Positions 43,201 through 50,639 of a DNA stretch of 64,000 nt are shown here, in pieces (position 1 is the first letter of the stretch; each line of letters begins with the position of its first letter). The translations under genes were made by a program, and so were the position numbers. Source of the stretch: Caulobacter soli (GTDB taxonomy: Bacteria; Pseudomonadota; Alphaproteobacteria; Caulobacterales; Caulobacteraceae). Where the stretch lies: contig NZ_CP049199.1 in NCBI RefSeq assembly GCF_011045195.1, positions 2,914,001-2,978,000 of the forward strand, written 5' to 3'. Under the pieces are notes generated by a model. It was not told the DNA's origin, did no database searches, and was given only the letters and a program-made list of their open reading frames with translations.

Positions 43201-46200
43201 GCGTCCACGCGATCGGCGCGAACGGATTGGCCGACTGGGTGCGGATGTCGAGCACCGCCTTCGCGCCGGACACGTCGATGCGGCTGCCGGCCTCGGCGAC
43301 GACGAACGCGTTGCCGCCCTGGATCGAGACCGAGCCGCCGTCCAGCACCACGCCGCTGACGGGGGTCTTGAAGACCTCGCCCGAACGGACCGGCTTGGCC
43401 AGCGGATCGATCAAGGCGATCCCCGACACGTCGATCAGGCTGTCCTTGCCCAGCCACACCGAGCGGCTGCCGTAATCATATCTCTGGCCATTGACGTTCA
43501 GTCCCTCGATGTCGACCGAGCCGCCATGCGCGACGATGCCGCCCAGCACATTCAGTTGGCCAAAGGACGCCAGCGACACATCGGCGCCGGCGTCGGCAAG
43601 GATGGCGGCGCCCTCGCCCAGCGTCACCACGCCGGCGACGCCGGTCAGCTTGGGAACGATGGGGCTTACGGATCCACCGCCCGAAAGGGGGCGCGCGTCC
43701 CAGGTGATATAGCTGTCGCCCGTCAGCGAGAAGTCCGTCGCCTGGCGGCGATAGGGATCGAGCACGCCTAGCGTCGCGACGCTGTCGATCGCGCCGCCGG
43801 TGGCCAGTCGGGCCAGGGCGCCAAGGTCGGCCACGTAGTTGCGCTGGCTGACCCGCACCGTCGCGCCGTCGGCGATGGTCGCGTCGTAGATCGCACTGAG
43901 CTTGTAGGCGCCGAAACCCTGGTCGGAGAACCAATCCTGCGAGAAATAGGTGGCGTAGTCGGGCAGGTCGGCGGCGTCGCCGCCGACCTGGAGCTGGAGG
44001 GCCTGCAGCGTCAGCGTGCCGCCGCCGGCGAAGCCATAGGCCTTGAGCGTGCCGTCCAGCTCGAGCCGTCCATTGGTGATAGGGTCGCCCGAACCGCCCT
44101 GTGGTCCAAGCTTGGGCCCGATGAACAGGCCCACGCCCTTGTTCTGGTATGTCACCAGCCCGATATCGCCGCCGCGCCCGATGGGTACGCCGTTCTTCGT
44201 CGCGACCCGGCCGAGTTGGCCCACATAGCCGCCGCCCGACGCATCGAGCAGGCTGCCCGGCTTCAGCAGGATTCCGCCGGTCGTGTCGTAATAGCCCTCC
44301 ACGTTTTGCGGCCCGCAGGTGATCAGGCAATTCACCTTCACGTTGGTGACGAGCGAGATCTTGCCGCCGTTCACGAAGCTGTCGCCGATCTGTTGGTCGC
44401 GCCCCGCGCCGGTGTCGTTGATCCACAGGCCCGAAACGTCGAGCACCGCGTCGCCGCCGATCGTGATATCGCCCAGCAGCGGCACGGTCGTGCCGACCGG
44501 AAAGACCGTCGGTCCGCTGATCCCGTCTGCGTCGGGGGCGGGCGGGTTGCCGGGAGCGGAGTACCCCCCGGCGCCGGTGACGCCGGTGGTGGTCAGCGAG
44601 ATCGCGCCGGCATGCGCCGTAAGCTTGCCCAGCACGTCCATCCGCGCGGCGGTGAACGCGATGCTTCCGCCCGGCAGCACCGTGAGCGCGGCGTCGGCGT
44701 CGACCGTGAGCATATCCGCCTTGAGCGAGACCGAGCCGAACCCGCCGCCGTCGATCACCCGAGTCGAGATGTTCGCCGTCCACAGGATGTTGTCGATGTC
44801 GTTGGTCGGCAGGGCGAGCCGTTCGGGCGTAAGGAGCGTCTCGTTCGCCGCGACGCCGTCATAGCTGGTTCCGTCCGCCGACAGGCGCAGGCCCGATCCC
44901 TTGAGGGAAAGCGATGCGCCTTGCGGTTCCTTGCCGTCGCCGATCTGGTAGCGGCCGATCACCGTGTCGCCGTGCAGCGCGCCGGTCAGGATCATTTGGA
45001 CCGAGGTGAGGCCGAGCGCGCCGCCCTTGCCGCCCTGGACATAGCTGCTCTCGAACTGGGCCCCGCCGTTCATCAGGCTGTTGCTGAAGCTGTCGGTGAC
45101 GCCCCAGCGGCTGTGCTCGACGCTGGTCTGGCCGGCAAAGCCGACATAGGTCATCAGCGGATCGGCGGTGGCTGCGTTGTAGATCCGCCCGTCGGCCCCG
45201 ATCAGCCGCGTCGTCTGCACCGAGCCGCCCAGATACTGGGTGTAGCCGCCCGATACGTCGAGCGTACCGCCTGGAACCAGCACGATGCTGTTCGCCGCGA
45301 TGTCCAGCGAACCGCCGTCGACCAGCATCTGGTTGACGCTACGCGGGACGCCCTGGACATAGCCGCCGACATTGGCGACCGGCGAGCCGACCCAGGCCAG
45401 GCCGTCGTCGCGCGTGCCGGAATCCCGGCCGTCCACCGTGAACGGGCTCCTGTAGAGGATGCCGTCGCGTTGCAGCGGCGAATCCGCGAGCTCGTTCTGG
45501 CCGATCCGCGGCACGGTGACGAGATTGTCCGACATCGGCCGTTCGACATCCGCCAGGCCGGCGACGCTGAGGATCGCGCCGCTGTCGACCTGGACGCGGC
45601 CGGAATTCACGCCGCCAGCCAGTTCCGAGCCGCCCGCGTCCGTCGCCAGGCTCACCTTGGCGCCCGGCGCGTAGAGCGTCGAATCCTGCTGGAACCAGAT
45701 GCCCCGCGCGGTCACGTTGATCGAGCCCGGCTCGAAGACGTCGTCGGCGGCGGGGGCGGAGGATGTGGTCTCGGCATTGGCGTCGGGCAGGACGGCGGTG
45801 AGCGAGCCCGGCGCGAAGATCGCCGAGCCGCCGATCGTCCGGCCGACGAGCAGGGGGCTCGCCGTGATGTTGATGCTGCCCGGCCGCGTGATGCTGGTCG
45901 TCGCCATCACCAGGCCCTGCTGTCGGACCGCATTGCTCACGATTGAAATATCGCCGCGCAGGGCGACGATCGAGCCGGTGTTGACCACGGCGAATTCGGG
46001 AAAGACTCCATTGACCGAGGCCGGGGCGCCGGTCAGCGTCGGCGTCAGCTTGCCGCCGCTCGAAGCCGTGAAATTCACCCCCACCCCGCCGACCAGCATC
46101 GTCTGGCCGCCGTTGGAAACGATGCTGCCGGAATTGGTCACGTGATTGCCGGCGATGAGGGCGAAGCCGCCCTCCTTGGTCTCGATGTCGGCGCCCGCCT

Positions 46201-47050
46201 CGATCGTCACGTCGCCTGTCACCGGCACGAAAACATTCATCGTGCCGAGCACCGCGCTGTTGCTGAAGAGCGGGTCGCCGATCCCGGCCTTGAGGAACTG
46301 CTGGTTGGCCTGGTCGATCGTCAGATCCTGCAGGAACGGCAGGGCCGAAACGATGAGGCTATGGGTGTTGACCTGGCTGGTTCCGGTGAACAGAACGCCG
46401 TTGCGGTTGATGAGGTAGACGGAGCCCTCGGCCTTGATCATGCCCTGGATGGTGGAGGGCTTGAGGCTGGGGTCGTTGATGCGGTTGAGGACGATCCACT
46501 CGTTGGAGCCGTCGGCCTGGGTTCCCTGGGTCTGGTCGAAGTGGACGGTGGTGTCCTTGCCGACGTTGAAGCTGTCCCAGGTGAGGATGGCCTTGGCGGC
46601 GGTCTGGTCGATGGTGACCAGGGTCTTGCCGTCGGCGCCGAGCACCTGCGTGGGGGCGTTGGCGTTGAGCCACAGCGAGGGGTTGGTGGTGATGGCGCCG
46701 GCGGGGACCAGGCCGCCGGCTACCAGGCCGTTGGGGATGGTGGAGGGCTTGGCCAGGGCCGCGGCGCGGGCGGCGGCCTGGGCCTGGTTGGCCAGGTCCA
46801 TGGCGGTGGCGACGCGGGCCTTGATGGCGGTCTGGCGGGCGAGCGCGGCCTGGGCGGTGGGCGGCAGGGTGGTGACCGGGACGCCGGGGGCGGTCGGAGC
46901 GCCGCCGGCCCGGGGCGTGGTTCCGCGCAGGCCCGAGACGGTCTGGGCGGCGGCCGGCTGGGCCGCCAGCAGGGTCGCCAGGCTGGCGCCGGCCAGCAGC
47001 AGGCGGCGCGAGCGCAGGGTCGAAAGCTTGGACGTGGAAAGCTTGGACAT
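34229..47050 (-). CDS. Giant filamentous haemagglutinin-like exoprotein (TpsA of a two-partner secretion system)
   Basis: A 4273-residue secreted protein. A signal peptide (SRRLLLAGASLATLLAAQPA) is followed by a TPS domain at about residues 90-330. Marks of that domain are LTWDSFNVGKDTTVHFDQ, VLNRINDPSLKPSTIQG and INRNGVLFTGTSQVNTHSL, which correspond to the family NPNG- and NPNL-like motifs. The long middle is a low-complexity beta-helix of glycine-rich repeats. Residues about 2800-2997 and 3003-3200 are near-identical aromatic-rich repeats. The C-terminus (VDGFGIGPNDCDANADTCPA) fits the DUF3739 type of haemagglutinin. It is transported by TpsB (52426) and likely acts in adhesion or surface assembly. 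The ATG at 47050 follows GGAA. Confidence 0.92.
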   Translation of the reverse strand: MSKLSTSKLSTLRSRRLLLAGASLATLLAAQPAAAQTVSGLRGTTPRAGGAPTAPGVPVTTLPPTAQAALARQTAIKARVATAMDLANQAQAAARAAALAKPSTIPNGLVAGGLVPAGAITTNPSLWLNANAPTQVLGADGKTLVTIDQTAAKAILTWDSFNVGKDTTVHFDQTQGTQADGSNEWIVLNRINDPSLKPSTIQGMIKAEGSVYLINRNGVLFTGTSQVNTHSLIVSALPFLQDLTIDQANQQFLKAGIGDPLFSNSAVLGTMNVFVPVTGDVTIEAGADIETKEGGFALIAGNHVTNSGSIVSNGGQTMLVGGVGVNFTASSGGKLTPTLTGAPASVNGVFPEFAVVNTGSIVALRGDISIVSNAVRQQGLVMATTSITRPGSINITASPLLVGRTIGGSAIFAPGSLTAVLPDANAETTSSAPAADDVFEPGSINVTARGIWFQQDSTLYAPGAKVSLATDAGGSELAGGVNSGRVQVDSGAILSVAGLADVERPMSDNLVTVPRIGQNELADSPLQRDGILYRSPFTVDGRDSGTRDDGLAWVGSPVANVGGYVQGVPRSVNQMLVDGGSLDIAANSIVLVPGGTLDVSGGYTQYLGGSVQTTRLIGADGRIYNAATADPLMTYVGFAGQTSVEHSRWGVTDSFSNSLMNGGAQFESSYVQGGKGGALGLTSVQMILTGALHGDTVIGRYQIGDGKEPQGASLSLKGSGLRLSADGTSYDGVAANETLLTPERLALPTNDIDNILWTANISTRVIDGGGFGSVSLKADMLTVDADAALTVLPGGSIAFTAARMDVLGKLTAHAGAISLTTTGVTGAGGYSAPGNPPAPDADGISGPTVFPVGTTVPLLGDITIGGDAVLDVSGLWINDTGAGRDQQIGDSFVNGGKISLVTNVKVNCLITCGPQNVEGYYDTTGGILLKPGSLLDASGGGYVGQLGRVATKNGVPIGRGGDIGLVTYQNKGVGLFIGPKLGPQGGSGDPITNGRLELDGTLKAYGFAGGGTLTLQALQLQVGGDAADLPDYATYFSQDWFSDQGFGAYKLSAIYDATIADGATVRVSQRNYVADLGALARLATGGAIDSVATLGVLDPYRRQATDFSLTGDSYITWDARPLSGGGSVSPIVPKLTGVAGVVTLGEGAAILADAGADVSLASFGQLNVLGGIVAHGGSVDIEGLNVNGQRYDYGSRSVWLGKDSLIDVSGIALIDPLAKPVRSGEVFKTPVSGVVLDGGSVSIQGGNAFVVAEAGSRIDVSGAKAVLDIRTQSANPFAPIAWTPTEVASDGGSVMLGSTNGLYFDGAIAAHGGSDAARGGTLQIASAPNAAGYSVPPTPTPPVATAIVLQQSGMLVTSDMAMGGAIEGGQISKAMHFAVDRLDGSGIDTLVLGGDPTQIPASDIHGPMSSAPLESIVFSGDVNLSLDRAVMMDAHNYVGTDGATVSIAAPYVALTGGGITDITPVLTGGSGTLNVTARQIDLMGQFTLQRFAEANFTSSGDIRLMMPAELGYFNASKVERPGELITAGDLTFKAAQVYPATGNVFLIAAPTAGSTVTFLGNGSTAPPISAGGALLVDAANIVQDGTIRAPSGTVQLGVGDINDASVKTAFNNLPLIHTSNVTLSEGSVTSVSLDGRSLPYGTTTDGTDWALIVQNSLGTTTKLDPLIQAPSKLIGLAGDNVDFADGATVDLSGGGELYAQEWVPGTGGSRDLLNAVNTTYSSGAAAAKTPLYADGREVYAVVPGYQAPVAAYDPSFGYPGQDQLSSVGKAVYLSGVPGLPDGVYTLLPGQYATLPGAFRVVQQTDVIDSTPHDNVTLADGGQVVSGRFVDALTGKSDARTTSFLVQSQEVWKQYSEYTISSADVFFPGKAAHAESSATRTPVDAGRLVLAAVNSLILDGELKAQAGAKGRGAAVDISAQAIQILGGSGEARDGYLQVDATALSNLGAESLLIGGTRSDGVNGTTITAIASSVVLSNDKTSALTGPEVMLVTKAGGDGLVLESGSVLAAKGDIANPSSAPILIGKDGGATGDGALVRVSNGGAVSVIRDNVPGLDGVAGTATGQLDIRAGASVDGGKSTILDSTGDLLLDPGAAFAGQSVDVNANTVAFVGEGSTAAPTGFVVGEQLLAQLAHITTLGLHSRSSMTFFGDVDLVSGQSLTLGANAFVSDGGDVTITAPKLVLTNDVGGGAAIFAGGTGSLTIKAGELDFGAGAVTVQGFGAVTATATQGVVGQGRGSFDFGDLNVAMTAPVFTADSGANTAIKTTGALTLNRGAGTAITRETLGGALSLSGGSLTTDATIAAGAGNITLAATSGDLTLLNGALASTKGYTKTFFDTEAYGPGGNLTLTASTGAITVNNGATLDFSGADKGGDAGSLTLNASGVVTLDGVLKGGAASADYRGGRLTLASGGAIDLDRIADLSNATGITGALSITSGAGNLVLSAGKALKGQVIYLAANGGDHPGDAEGNVVVNGVIDVSGEAAGHIDLFGKSGVDLSGQLLATSSVAHQDGGVVTLGTTGVTDGSFNGQYGYETVQAADSGAIRIRGGALIDVSGGSADSGGSVSFRAPLLSDGDVKIAIDGGSANIKGAKRVTIEPYAKWSTADATTGAQHFDGIIDPAGWYGADGKLLAGQWTDDKGVVLAAPADEAELKTYLSKYYFMPTTANADHLGFYGYAGGDPANGPGALMGFVQAPGFSFGNRYAGIAGVHVRPGIELANPGETVNGGNVDVLTNWNLGAGETGVTGGVTLAYRYGFEAPVLTVRAERNINLKASITDGFYQQNDGAHLQDPVAPPAPPTGGSDPAYDAALVSYTASKGFLDSNGLWNGSINLVAGGTADISADPNYEPLRAPLTDQSANYYSNYMAYIGEIGQGNGDSLWADIFWLQSVSGGFLNYSPNASPNGDTLKSPADFASYADYQAYYQTWLMTWFDVWQTVPGSGTDTTPIPLQQPIDTDYADYSQNYQQVYIPGHNAYFFYTWGSVGIPGTATQLFYAPFAPRSDAAGSPAYQAALTSYRASKNFLDSNGLWNGSINLLAGGTADISHDPNYEPLRAPLTDQSANYYSNYMAYIGEIGQGNGDSLWADIFWLQSVSGGFLNYSPNASPNGDTLKSPADFASYADYQAYYQTWLMTWFDVWQTVPGSGTDTTPIPLQQPIDTDYADYSQNYQQVYIPGHNAYFFYTWGSVGIPGTATQLFYAPFSPRSDADTSGPGGPGPVVVPIAAPGPNNSPSNMPIAGRPTSLASATLLGGESSSYRLVAGADFGAADALAINRLTGTGSVSLDGHFEVVDSTTTDDNGAALDPRNPAVGKTLVLPNVIRTGVGSIDIAAASDITLSDAVAPGAIYTGGEPVGASSTSTAVDVIRPGLLNVFFSSSPTFLATPAVQPDNGGDITLTAGGSIRGNQQVFDVDGSITGTAGANITQYWYPWLNSGRSTDDATSINFGNFDQGVLSAGGDVSVLAGGDIRELSVSLPTTWYLTGAGPRATQTVNLVGGGDLSVEAGGDILGGSYFIAKGAGRIDAGGDIGSAFTYQASRDTRITSPLSTILAIQDAQVQVTARGDLDIGRFINPGQIGFGQRGLSRPFTNTLDQISAASSLQLTSVTGDVGFDTLNAPLQLLGGYIGGGIGTVDYLLPATLKVTALDGGVTIADGGMLSPSATGQLSLLANDTVRMMTSSVAPLRSFGLAQFKPQNAILNLVSASGVAIDPSALPSQSLATIDGLLHADDAEPVRIYSLTGDVVSGRNYTENQAGQGVQANQVWLQTPKATQIRAGRDIVDLVFLGQNLHDSDVTSIIAGRDIVDLPGQLSTNNPPVYTLYGLAGLIQLAGPGRLDVQAGRDLGPLDRDLADSGESGRILPSTGIQTIGNLYNPYLPRESADISVLFGTGPGVAWNAFAAAYLDPAATGTDLPSFDADLIAAVARYRADMDKRAGGKGVLPSLTADQAWAAFQAMPEAQRDALAQTVFFKILAITGADYNDPNSPFFNKYARGYQAIETLFPSALGYTKNNLEGGVNGAATLVSTGNLDIRGSTIQTQMGGDINIMGPGGQLLIGSTASPPYVPATPNGGGGIGPQSQGILAWETGAVNIFSDRSLLLAQSRIFTERGGDMTIWSSNGDINAGKGSKTSSEIKPVDFICSADFYCRVDAASQVTGAGIAAFAGQLGVTPPTVTLVAPRGTVDAGDAGIRVAGNLIVAAQFVANADNIQVEGATIGVPTNAVDVSGNLDASSAAASAVQEVVQTMQQSRRNTQPSVITVTVDGFGIGPNDCDANADTCPAR
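37452..38042 (-). repeat. Direct repeat inside TpsA, copy A (609-bp period)
   Basis: Coding repeat near-identical to 38061-38651, offset 609 bp (203 codons). Only scattered single-base changes are seen in the core, with more at the distal end. It encodes an aromatic-rich segment (YQTWLMTWFDVWQ, SNYMAYIGEIGQGNGDSLW). Confidence 0.95.
38061..38651 (-). repeat. Direct repeat inside TpsA, copy B (609-bp period)
   Basis: Partner of copy A at 37452-38042. In translation it comes first (residues about 2800-2997). High DNA identity including silent sites points to recent duplication or gene conversion. Confidence 0.95.
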
Positions 47051-47094
47051 GGGACGTTCCGGGTTGGGCGTGTGGGGGCGGGCGGCGCGCGACG

Positions 47095-47601
47095 TCATCG
47101 CGTCGGCCTCCCGGCAAGGATTGGGCTGGTCGTGGCGGGCGTGGTCGGCCGCCAGGGCGTGGCGGCGTGGCCGAAATTTGCCCCCAGGCGCTGGGCGACG
47201 GCGGCCTGGCTGAAGGTCCCGACGCGCGTGGGGGTGTCGGCCTGGACGGCGTCGCCCAAGGCCGGCGGATCGGCGGGCCGGGCGGCCAGGGCGGCGGCCT
47301 TGAGAGCGGCGTCGAGACAGGCGTAGTCGGCCGGCGCGCAGGCGGAGAGGCCGGTCTTGGCCGGCGCGGTGACGGTCACCTCGCCGACCGGATCAGGCGC
47401 GTTCTGGGCGGTGACCTGGGCTTGAGCGGCGTGGCCCAAGCTCAGAGCCAGCAGGACCGGCAAGGCCCAGGTCAAAAGCCCTCCGTGAGGGCGGGGGCCG
47501 CGGGTCGGACCGGAGGGGTTTCTCACGACCGGCCGATCCGACCCGCGCTGAGACGGACGTGTGGCGTCATGCGCGCCCAAGGGGTTTGGAAAGTGACGCA
47601 T
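47095..47601 (-). CDS. Small exported protein ahead of TpsA, unknown function
   Basis: A protein of up to 168 residues whose family I do not recognise. A hydrophobic segment GGLLTWALPVLLALSLGHAAQAQ lies unusually far in (about residues 40-63); if the true start is a later GTG this would be a normal signal peptide. The mature part is alanine- and proline-rich with one close Cys pair (LSACAPADYACLDAALKAAA). It lies 13 bp after the porin gene and 44 bp before tpsA, so it belongs to the operon. A helper for TpsA export or anchoring is possible but unproven. Confidence 0.6.
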   Translation of the reverse strand: MRHFPNPLGAHDATRPSQRGSDRPVVRNPSGPTRGPRPHGGLLTWALPVLLALSLGHAAQAQVTAQNAPDPVGEVTVTAPAKTGLSACAPADYACLDAALKAAALAARPADPPALGDAVQADTPTRVGTFSQAAVAQRLGANFGHAATPWRPTTPATTSPILAGRPTR

Positions 47602-47614
47602 GACCACGTCCGGC

Positions 47615-49444
47615 TCAGAACTTGACGTTCAGATCGACCTGCATCAGGTCGACCTTGAACGGCGGTCCGGAGATCTCCTGGCTGCTGATCCAGCGCGCGC
47701 CGACGAAGGTGTGTCGGCGCAGGCCGTAGCTGCCGCCCAGCGTCCAGCCCTCGGCGTTGGTCCCGCCCAGATGGAAGTCGCTGTCGGTGAAGGCGTCCAG
47801 CAGGGCGTCGGGCTCGATGTGGCGATAGGAGGCCGACAGGCTCCAGTCGCCGGCCGCCTCGAGGGCGGCGGTGCCGATGGACGCCTTGACCATCCAGGCG
47901 GTGTCGCCGCTCTTGAACACGCTCTTGCCGGCCGGGCAGACTCCGCCGGAGAGATCGACCGAACAGGTCTCGTTGTTGTTGGCGATCTGGCTCAGGCCCG
48001 AGGCGGGATTGAACCCGCGGGCCAGGACCTCGCTGCGGTCATAGGCCAGGTTCCTGGCGTAGTGGCCGGCCAGGTTCAGCCGCAGGTCGTCGGCAAGGTC
48101 CCAGTCGATCGCGCCCGAGACGTCCAGGACCCGGAACTTGGAGGCCAGGCCGTAATACTGCGGCGAGGCGGTGTTGGTCGGGTCGGTGGTGGTGATGTCG
48201 CGTAGGGCAAACAGCGTGTTGCCGCGCTGGGCGAACCCGGGCCGCGAATAGTCGGTCAGGCAGTAGTCGGCGATGTTGGAGCAGGACGGCGACAGCGCGC
48301 CGGTGACGCCGCTGTAGTCGTAATAGGCCGCGCTGAGGCTGATCTTGAGGCTGTCGTCGGCGCTCCAGGCGCCGCCGAGCTGGCCGGCGAAGATCCACTT
48401 GTCCTTGTCGCTGTCGGTCTTGATCGAGGAGAGCGCCGTCTTGGGGCCGTCGTCGGCGACATAGTCCAGCGGGAAGGCGCCGGCCACGGCGAAGGCGCTG
48501 AAAGCCCCGCCGAACTTGCGGGCATAGCTGCCGGCCACGCCGTCGAGGTTGACGTCCTCGTCCCAGACCAGCTCGGCGGCCTGGAAGGGGTTGGCCATGC
48601 GGCCGACCAGCACGTGGGCGCCGTCGACGGGGCGGTAGTCGACGTAGGCGCGGTCCAGCCACAGGTCCTTGTTGCTGAAATACCCCCCCAGGGTCTGGTT
48701 GGTGGAGACGGGGTTGTTCTGCGAGCCGGTGGCGATGCGGACATAGGCGGTGATGTCCGGATCGATGGCCGCCTCGACCCCGATCCGGGCCCGGATCCGG
48801 AAATAGGTCCTATCCTTGCGCGAGTTGAGGATCGGCGGATTGTTGGGGTTGGTGCCCGGGTCGGTGTTGTAGGGGGATCCGGCGTTGATGGCCCCGATGT
48901 TGACGAAGTCGAGCGCATTGCCGTTGTCGAAGAACCGGCCCTCGTAGCGGCCGCGCAGGTCGCCGGTGATCTTGATCCCGCGCACCCACTCGGGAACCGC
49001 GTCGGGGGCGACCAGGCCTTGGGTCTTGGCGTCGGCCAGGACTTCGGCGCGCACCTCGTCCTTGATCTGGTCGCGGACGAACTGGGGCACGTAGCGCACG
49101 CTGGTGCCCGGCTGGGCCGAGGCGGGCGAGACGGCGGCCACGGCGCCGGCGGCGCTGGCCTGGGCGGTGGCGGCGGCGGCGTTGGCGCTCTGGGCGGCCT
49201 GGGCGACGGCGCGGGCCTGGTCGGCCTCGGCTTGCGCCTGGGCGATCATCGCCTCGGCCTCGGCGGCGGTGAGGACCTTCTTCTTCACCAGGGCGCGGAT
49301 CAGGTTGATGGTGGCGTTCTGGGACGGCCCGCCCTGCGAGGGCAAGGACGAGGCGTCCTGGGCGTGGGCCAGGCCCGACAAGGCCGTGGCGCTGAGCAGG
49401 GCCAGGGCCAGGACGCGGCCTTTATGGGCGGAGGTGGACGACAT
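47615..49444 (-). CDS. Putative outer-membrane porin with N-terminal coiled-coil
   Basis: A 609-residue protein with a signal peptide (SGLAHAQ). An alanine-rich coiled-coil follows (AEAEAMIAQAQAEADQARAV) at about residues 55-100, then a beta-barrel of the putative-porin type with many alternating strands and a C-terminal phenylalanine (DLMQVDLNVKF) recognised by the BAM machinery. It sits in the two-partner secretion operon between tonB and the small exported protein gene. It could offer an exit or entry route tied to the TonB complex, or anchor the secreted filament; this is inference. Confidence 0.87.
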   Translation of the reverse strand: MSSTSAHKGRVLALALLSATALSGLAHAQDASSLPSQGGPSQNATINLIRALVKKKVLTAAEAEAMIAQAQAEADQARAVAQAAQSANAAAATAQASAAGAVAAVSPASAQPGTSVRYVPQFVRDQIKDEVRAEVLADAKTQGLVAPDAVPEWVRGIKITGDLRGRYEGRFFDNGNALDFVNIGAINAGSPYNTDPGTNPNNPPILNSRKDRTYFRIRARIGVEAAIDPDITAYVRIATGSQNNPVSTNQTLGGYFSNKDLWLDRAYVDYRPVDGAHVLVGRMANPFQAAELVWDEDVNLDGVAGSYARKFGGAFSAFAVAGAFPLDYVADDGPKTALSSIKTDSDKDKWIFAGQLGGAWSADDSLKISLSAAYYDYSGVTGALSPSCSNIADYCLTDYSRPGFAQRGNTLFALRDITTTDPTNTASPQYYGLASKFRVLDVSGAIDWDLADDLRLNLAGHYARNLAYDRSEVLARGFNPASGLSQIANNNETCSVDLSGGVCPAGKSVFKSGDTAWMVKASIGTAALEAAGDWSLSASYRHIEPDALLDAFTDSDFHLGGTNAEGWTLGGSYGLRRHTFVGARWISSQEISGPPFKVDLMQVDLNVKF

Positions 49445-49512
49445 GGAGAGCTTCCCCTAGTCGGCGCCTGAGGCGCCGGAACGTGACGAGAATGGTGTGA
49501 TGGACAGGCGGG

Positions 49513-50217
49513 CTAGCCGGCTCGACGGATGTCGAGGGACAGGGCCACGGGCATGGCAACGGACGGATCGGGCGGGCGGACGGCGCGACCGACCAGGGCG
49601 GCGCGGATCGTCTCGGCCCGTTCGGAGCCGTCGACCTCCACGCGGGTGATCTTGCCGGACGCGTCGATCCACACCCGGGCCTTGGCCTTCAGGGCGGCCG
49701 AGCGCAGGGCCTTGTCGGCTTCCATGGCGCGCTTGATCTCGCCTTCCAGATAGCTGGCGTAGGCGGCGCGGTTGAAGCCGCCGAACCCGCCGACCTTGCC
49801 GCCGGCCCGTGAGCCGGAGCCGTCGCCGATGGCCAGGCCGTAGCTGGAGGGTCCGGCCCCTTCGCGGGCGGTCAGGGCGTCGGCTCCGGGCGCGGCCGGC
49901 GCGGCCGGAGCGGGCGCCGAAGGCGGCGGCGGGGTGTCGGCCGGCTGCTCGAGCGGCGTGGGCTTTGGCTCGGGCGGCTTGACCTGCTTGACCTCTGGCG
50001 GGGGCGGCGGCGGGGGCGGCGGCAGGACCACCCGGGTGGTCTTCATGTCGCTGTGGCGCTCGGAGATGGTGGTTCCACGCAGCAGGGTCAGGGCCAGGAA
50101 GGCGGCCAGGACCGCGACCGCGATGGCCACGACCGCCCCGAAGCTCAGGCCCGATCGCCGACGGCGCGAGCCGTCCTCAGGCTCTTCCGGCTCCAGATAG
50201 AAGGCGCTGGCGGCCAT
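49513..50217 (-). CDS. TonB-family energy transducer of the secretion operon
   Basis: A 234-residue inner-membrane protein with one N-terminal membrane segment (FGAVVAIAVAVLAAFLALTL, about residues 26-46). A proline-rich linker with nine consecutive prolines follows, then a C-terminal TonB domain (AAYASYLEGEIKRAMEADK, ARVWIDASGKITRVEVDG). It starts 3 nt after ExbD and is part of the ExbB-ExbD-TonB module inside the two-partner secretion operon. It would carry proton-motive energy to an outer-membrane partner, here possibly TpsB or the porin rather than a classic receptor. Confidence 0.9.
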   Translation of the reverse strand: MAASAFYLEPEEPEDGSRRRRSGLSFGAVVAIAVAVLAAFLALTLLRGTTISERHSDMKTTRVVLPPPPPPPPPEVKQVKPPEPKPTPLEQPADTPPPPSAPAPAAPAAPGADALTAREGAGPSSYGLAIGDGSGSRAGGKVGGFGGFNRAAYASYLEGEIKRAMEADKALRSAALKAKARVWIDASGKITRVEVDGSERAETIRAALVGRAVRPPDPSVAMPVALSLDIRRAG

Positions 50218-50220
50218 GGA

Positions 50221-50628
50221 TCAGGCTCCGCCGGGCGGGCGGGTGGCGGCCATGCCCAGGGAGGCGACGCCCACCTTGGAGCACAGGTCCAGCACCTGCA
50301 TGATCTGGTCGTACTGCACGGCCCGATCGCCGCGCAGGATGATGGGCGTGTCGGGCGCCGCAGCGATCGTGGTGCGTAGCTGGCCCTCCAACTCGGCCAT
50401 CGACACGGGCACCGCGTCGATCGACACCGTGCCGTCATTGGCCACCGCGATGACCCGGGCCTTGGGGGCCTCCAACGCCTTGGCCGCCGAAGCGCTGGGC
50501 AGGTCGACCTTGATGCCCTGGACGGCGGCCGTGGTCAGCAGGATGAAGATGATCAGCAGCACGAAGGTCAGGTCGACCAGCGGGGTGATGTTGATCTCGT
50601 TGTAGGGCTTCTTGCCTTGGATTTGCAT
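50221..50628 (-). CDS. exbD: ExbD/TolR-type biopolymer transport protein
   Basis: A 135-residue inner-membrane protein with one membrane helix (PLVDLTFVLLIIFILLTTAA) that contains the essential proton-carrying aspartate D19, and a periplasmic ExbD domain (DTPIILRGDRAVQYDQIMQV). It lies 11 bp after the ExbB-like fusion and 3 bp before tonB. With these it forms a complete energising complex. Confidence 0.93.
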   Translation of the reverse strand: MQIQGKKPYNEINITPLVDLTFVLLIIFILLTTAAVQGIKVDLPSASAAKALEAPKARVIAVANDGTVSIDAVPVSMAELEGQLRTTIAAAPDTPIILRGDRAVQYDQIMQVLDLCSKVGVASLGMAATRPPGGA

Positions 50629-50639
50629 GACGCCCTCCC

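Noticed and set aside
39533..43771. A 1412-codon open frame antisense to TpsA, and similar long antisense frames elsewhere (for example 28213-30459)
   Set aside because: They are by-products of GC-rich third-codon positions in the real genes; they lack ribosome sites, known domains and sensible composition.
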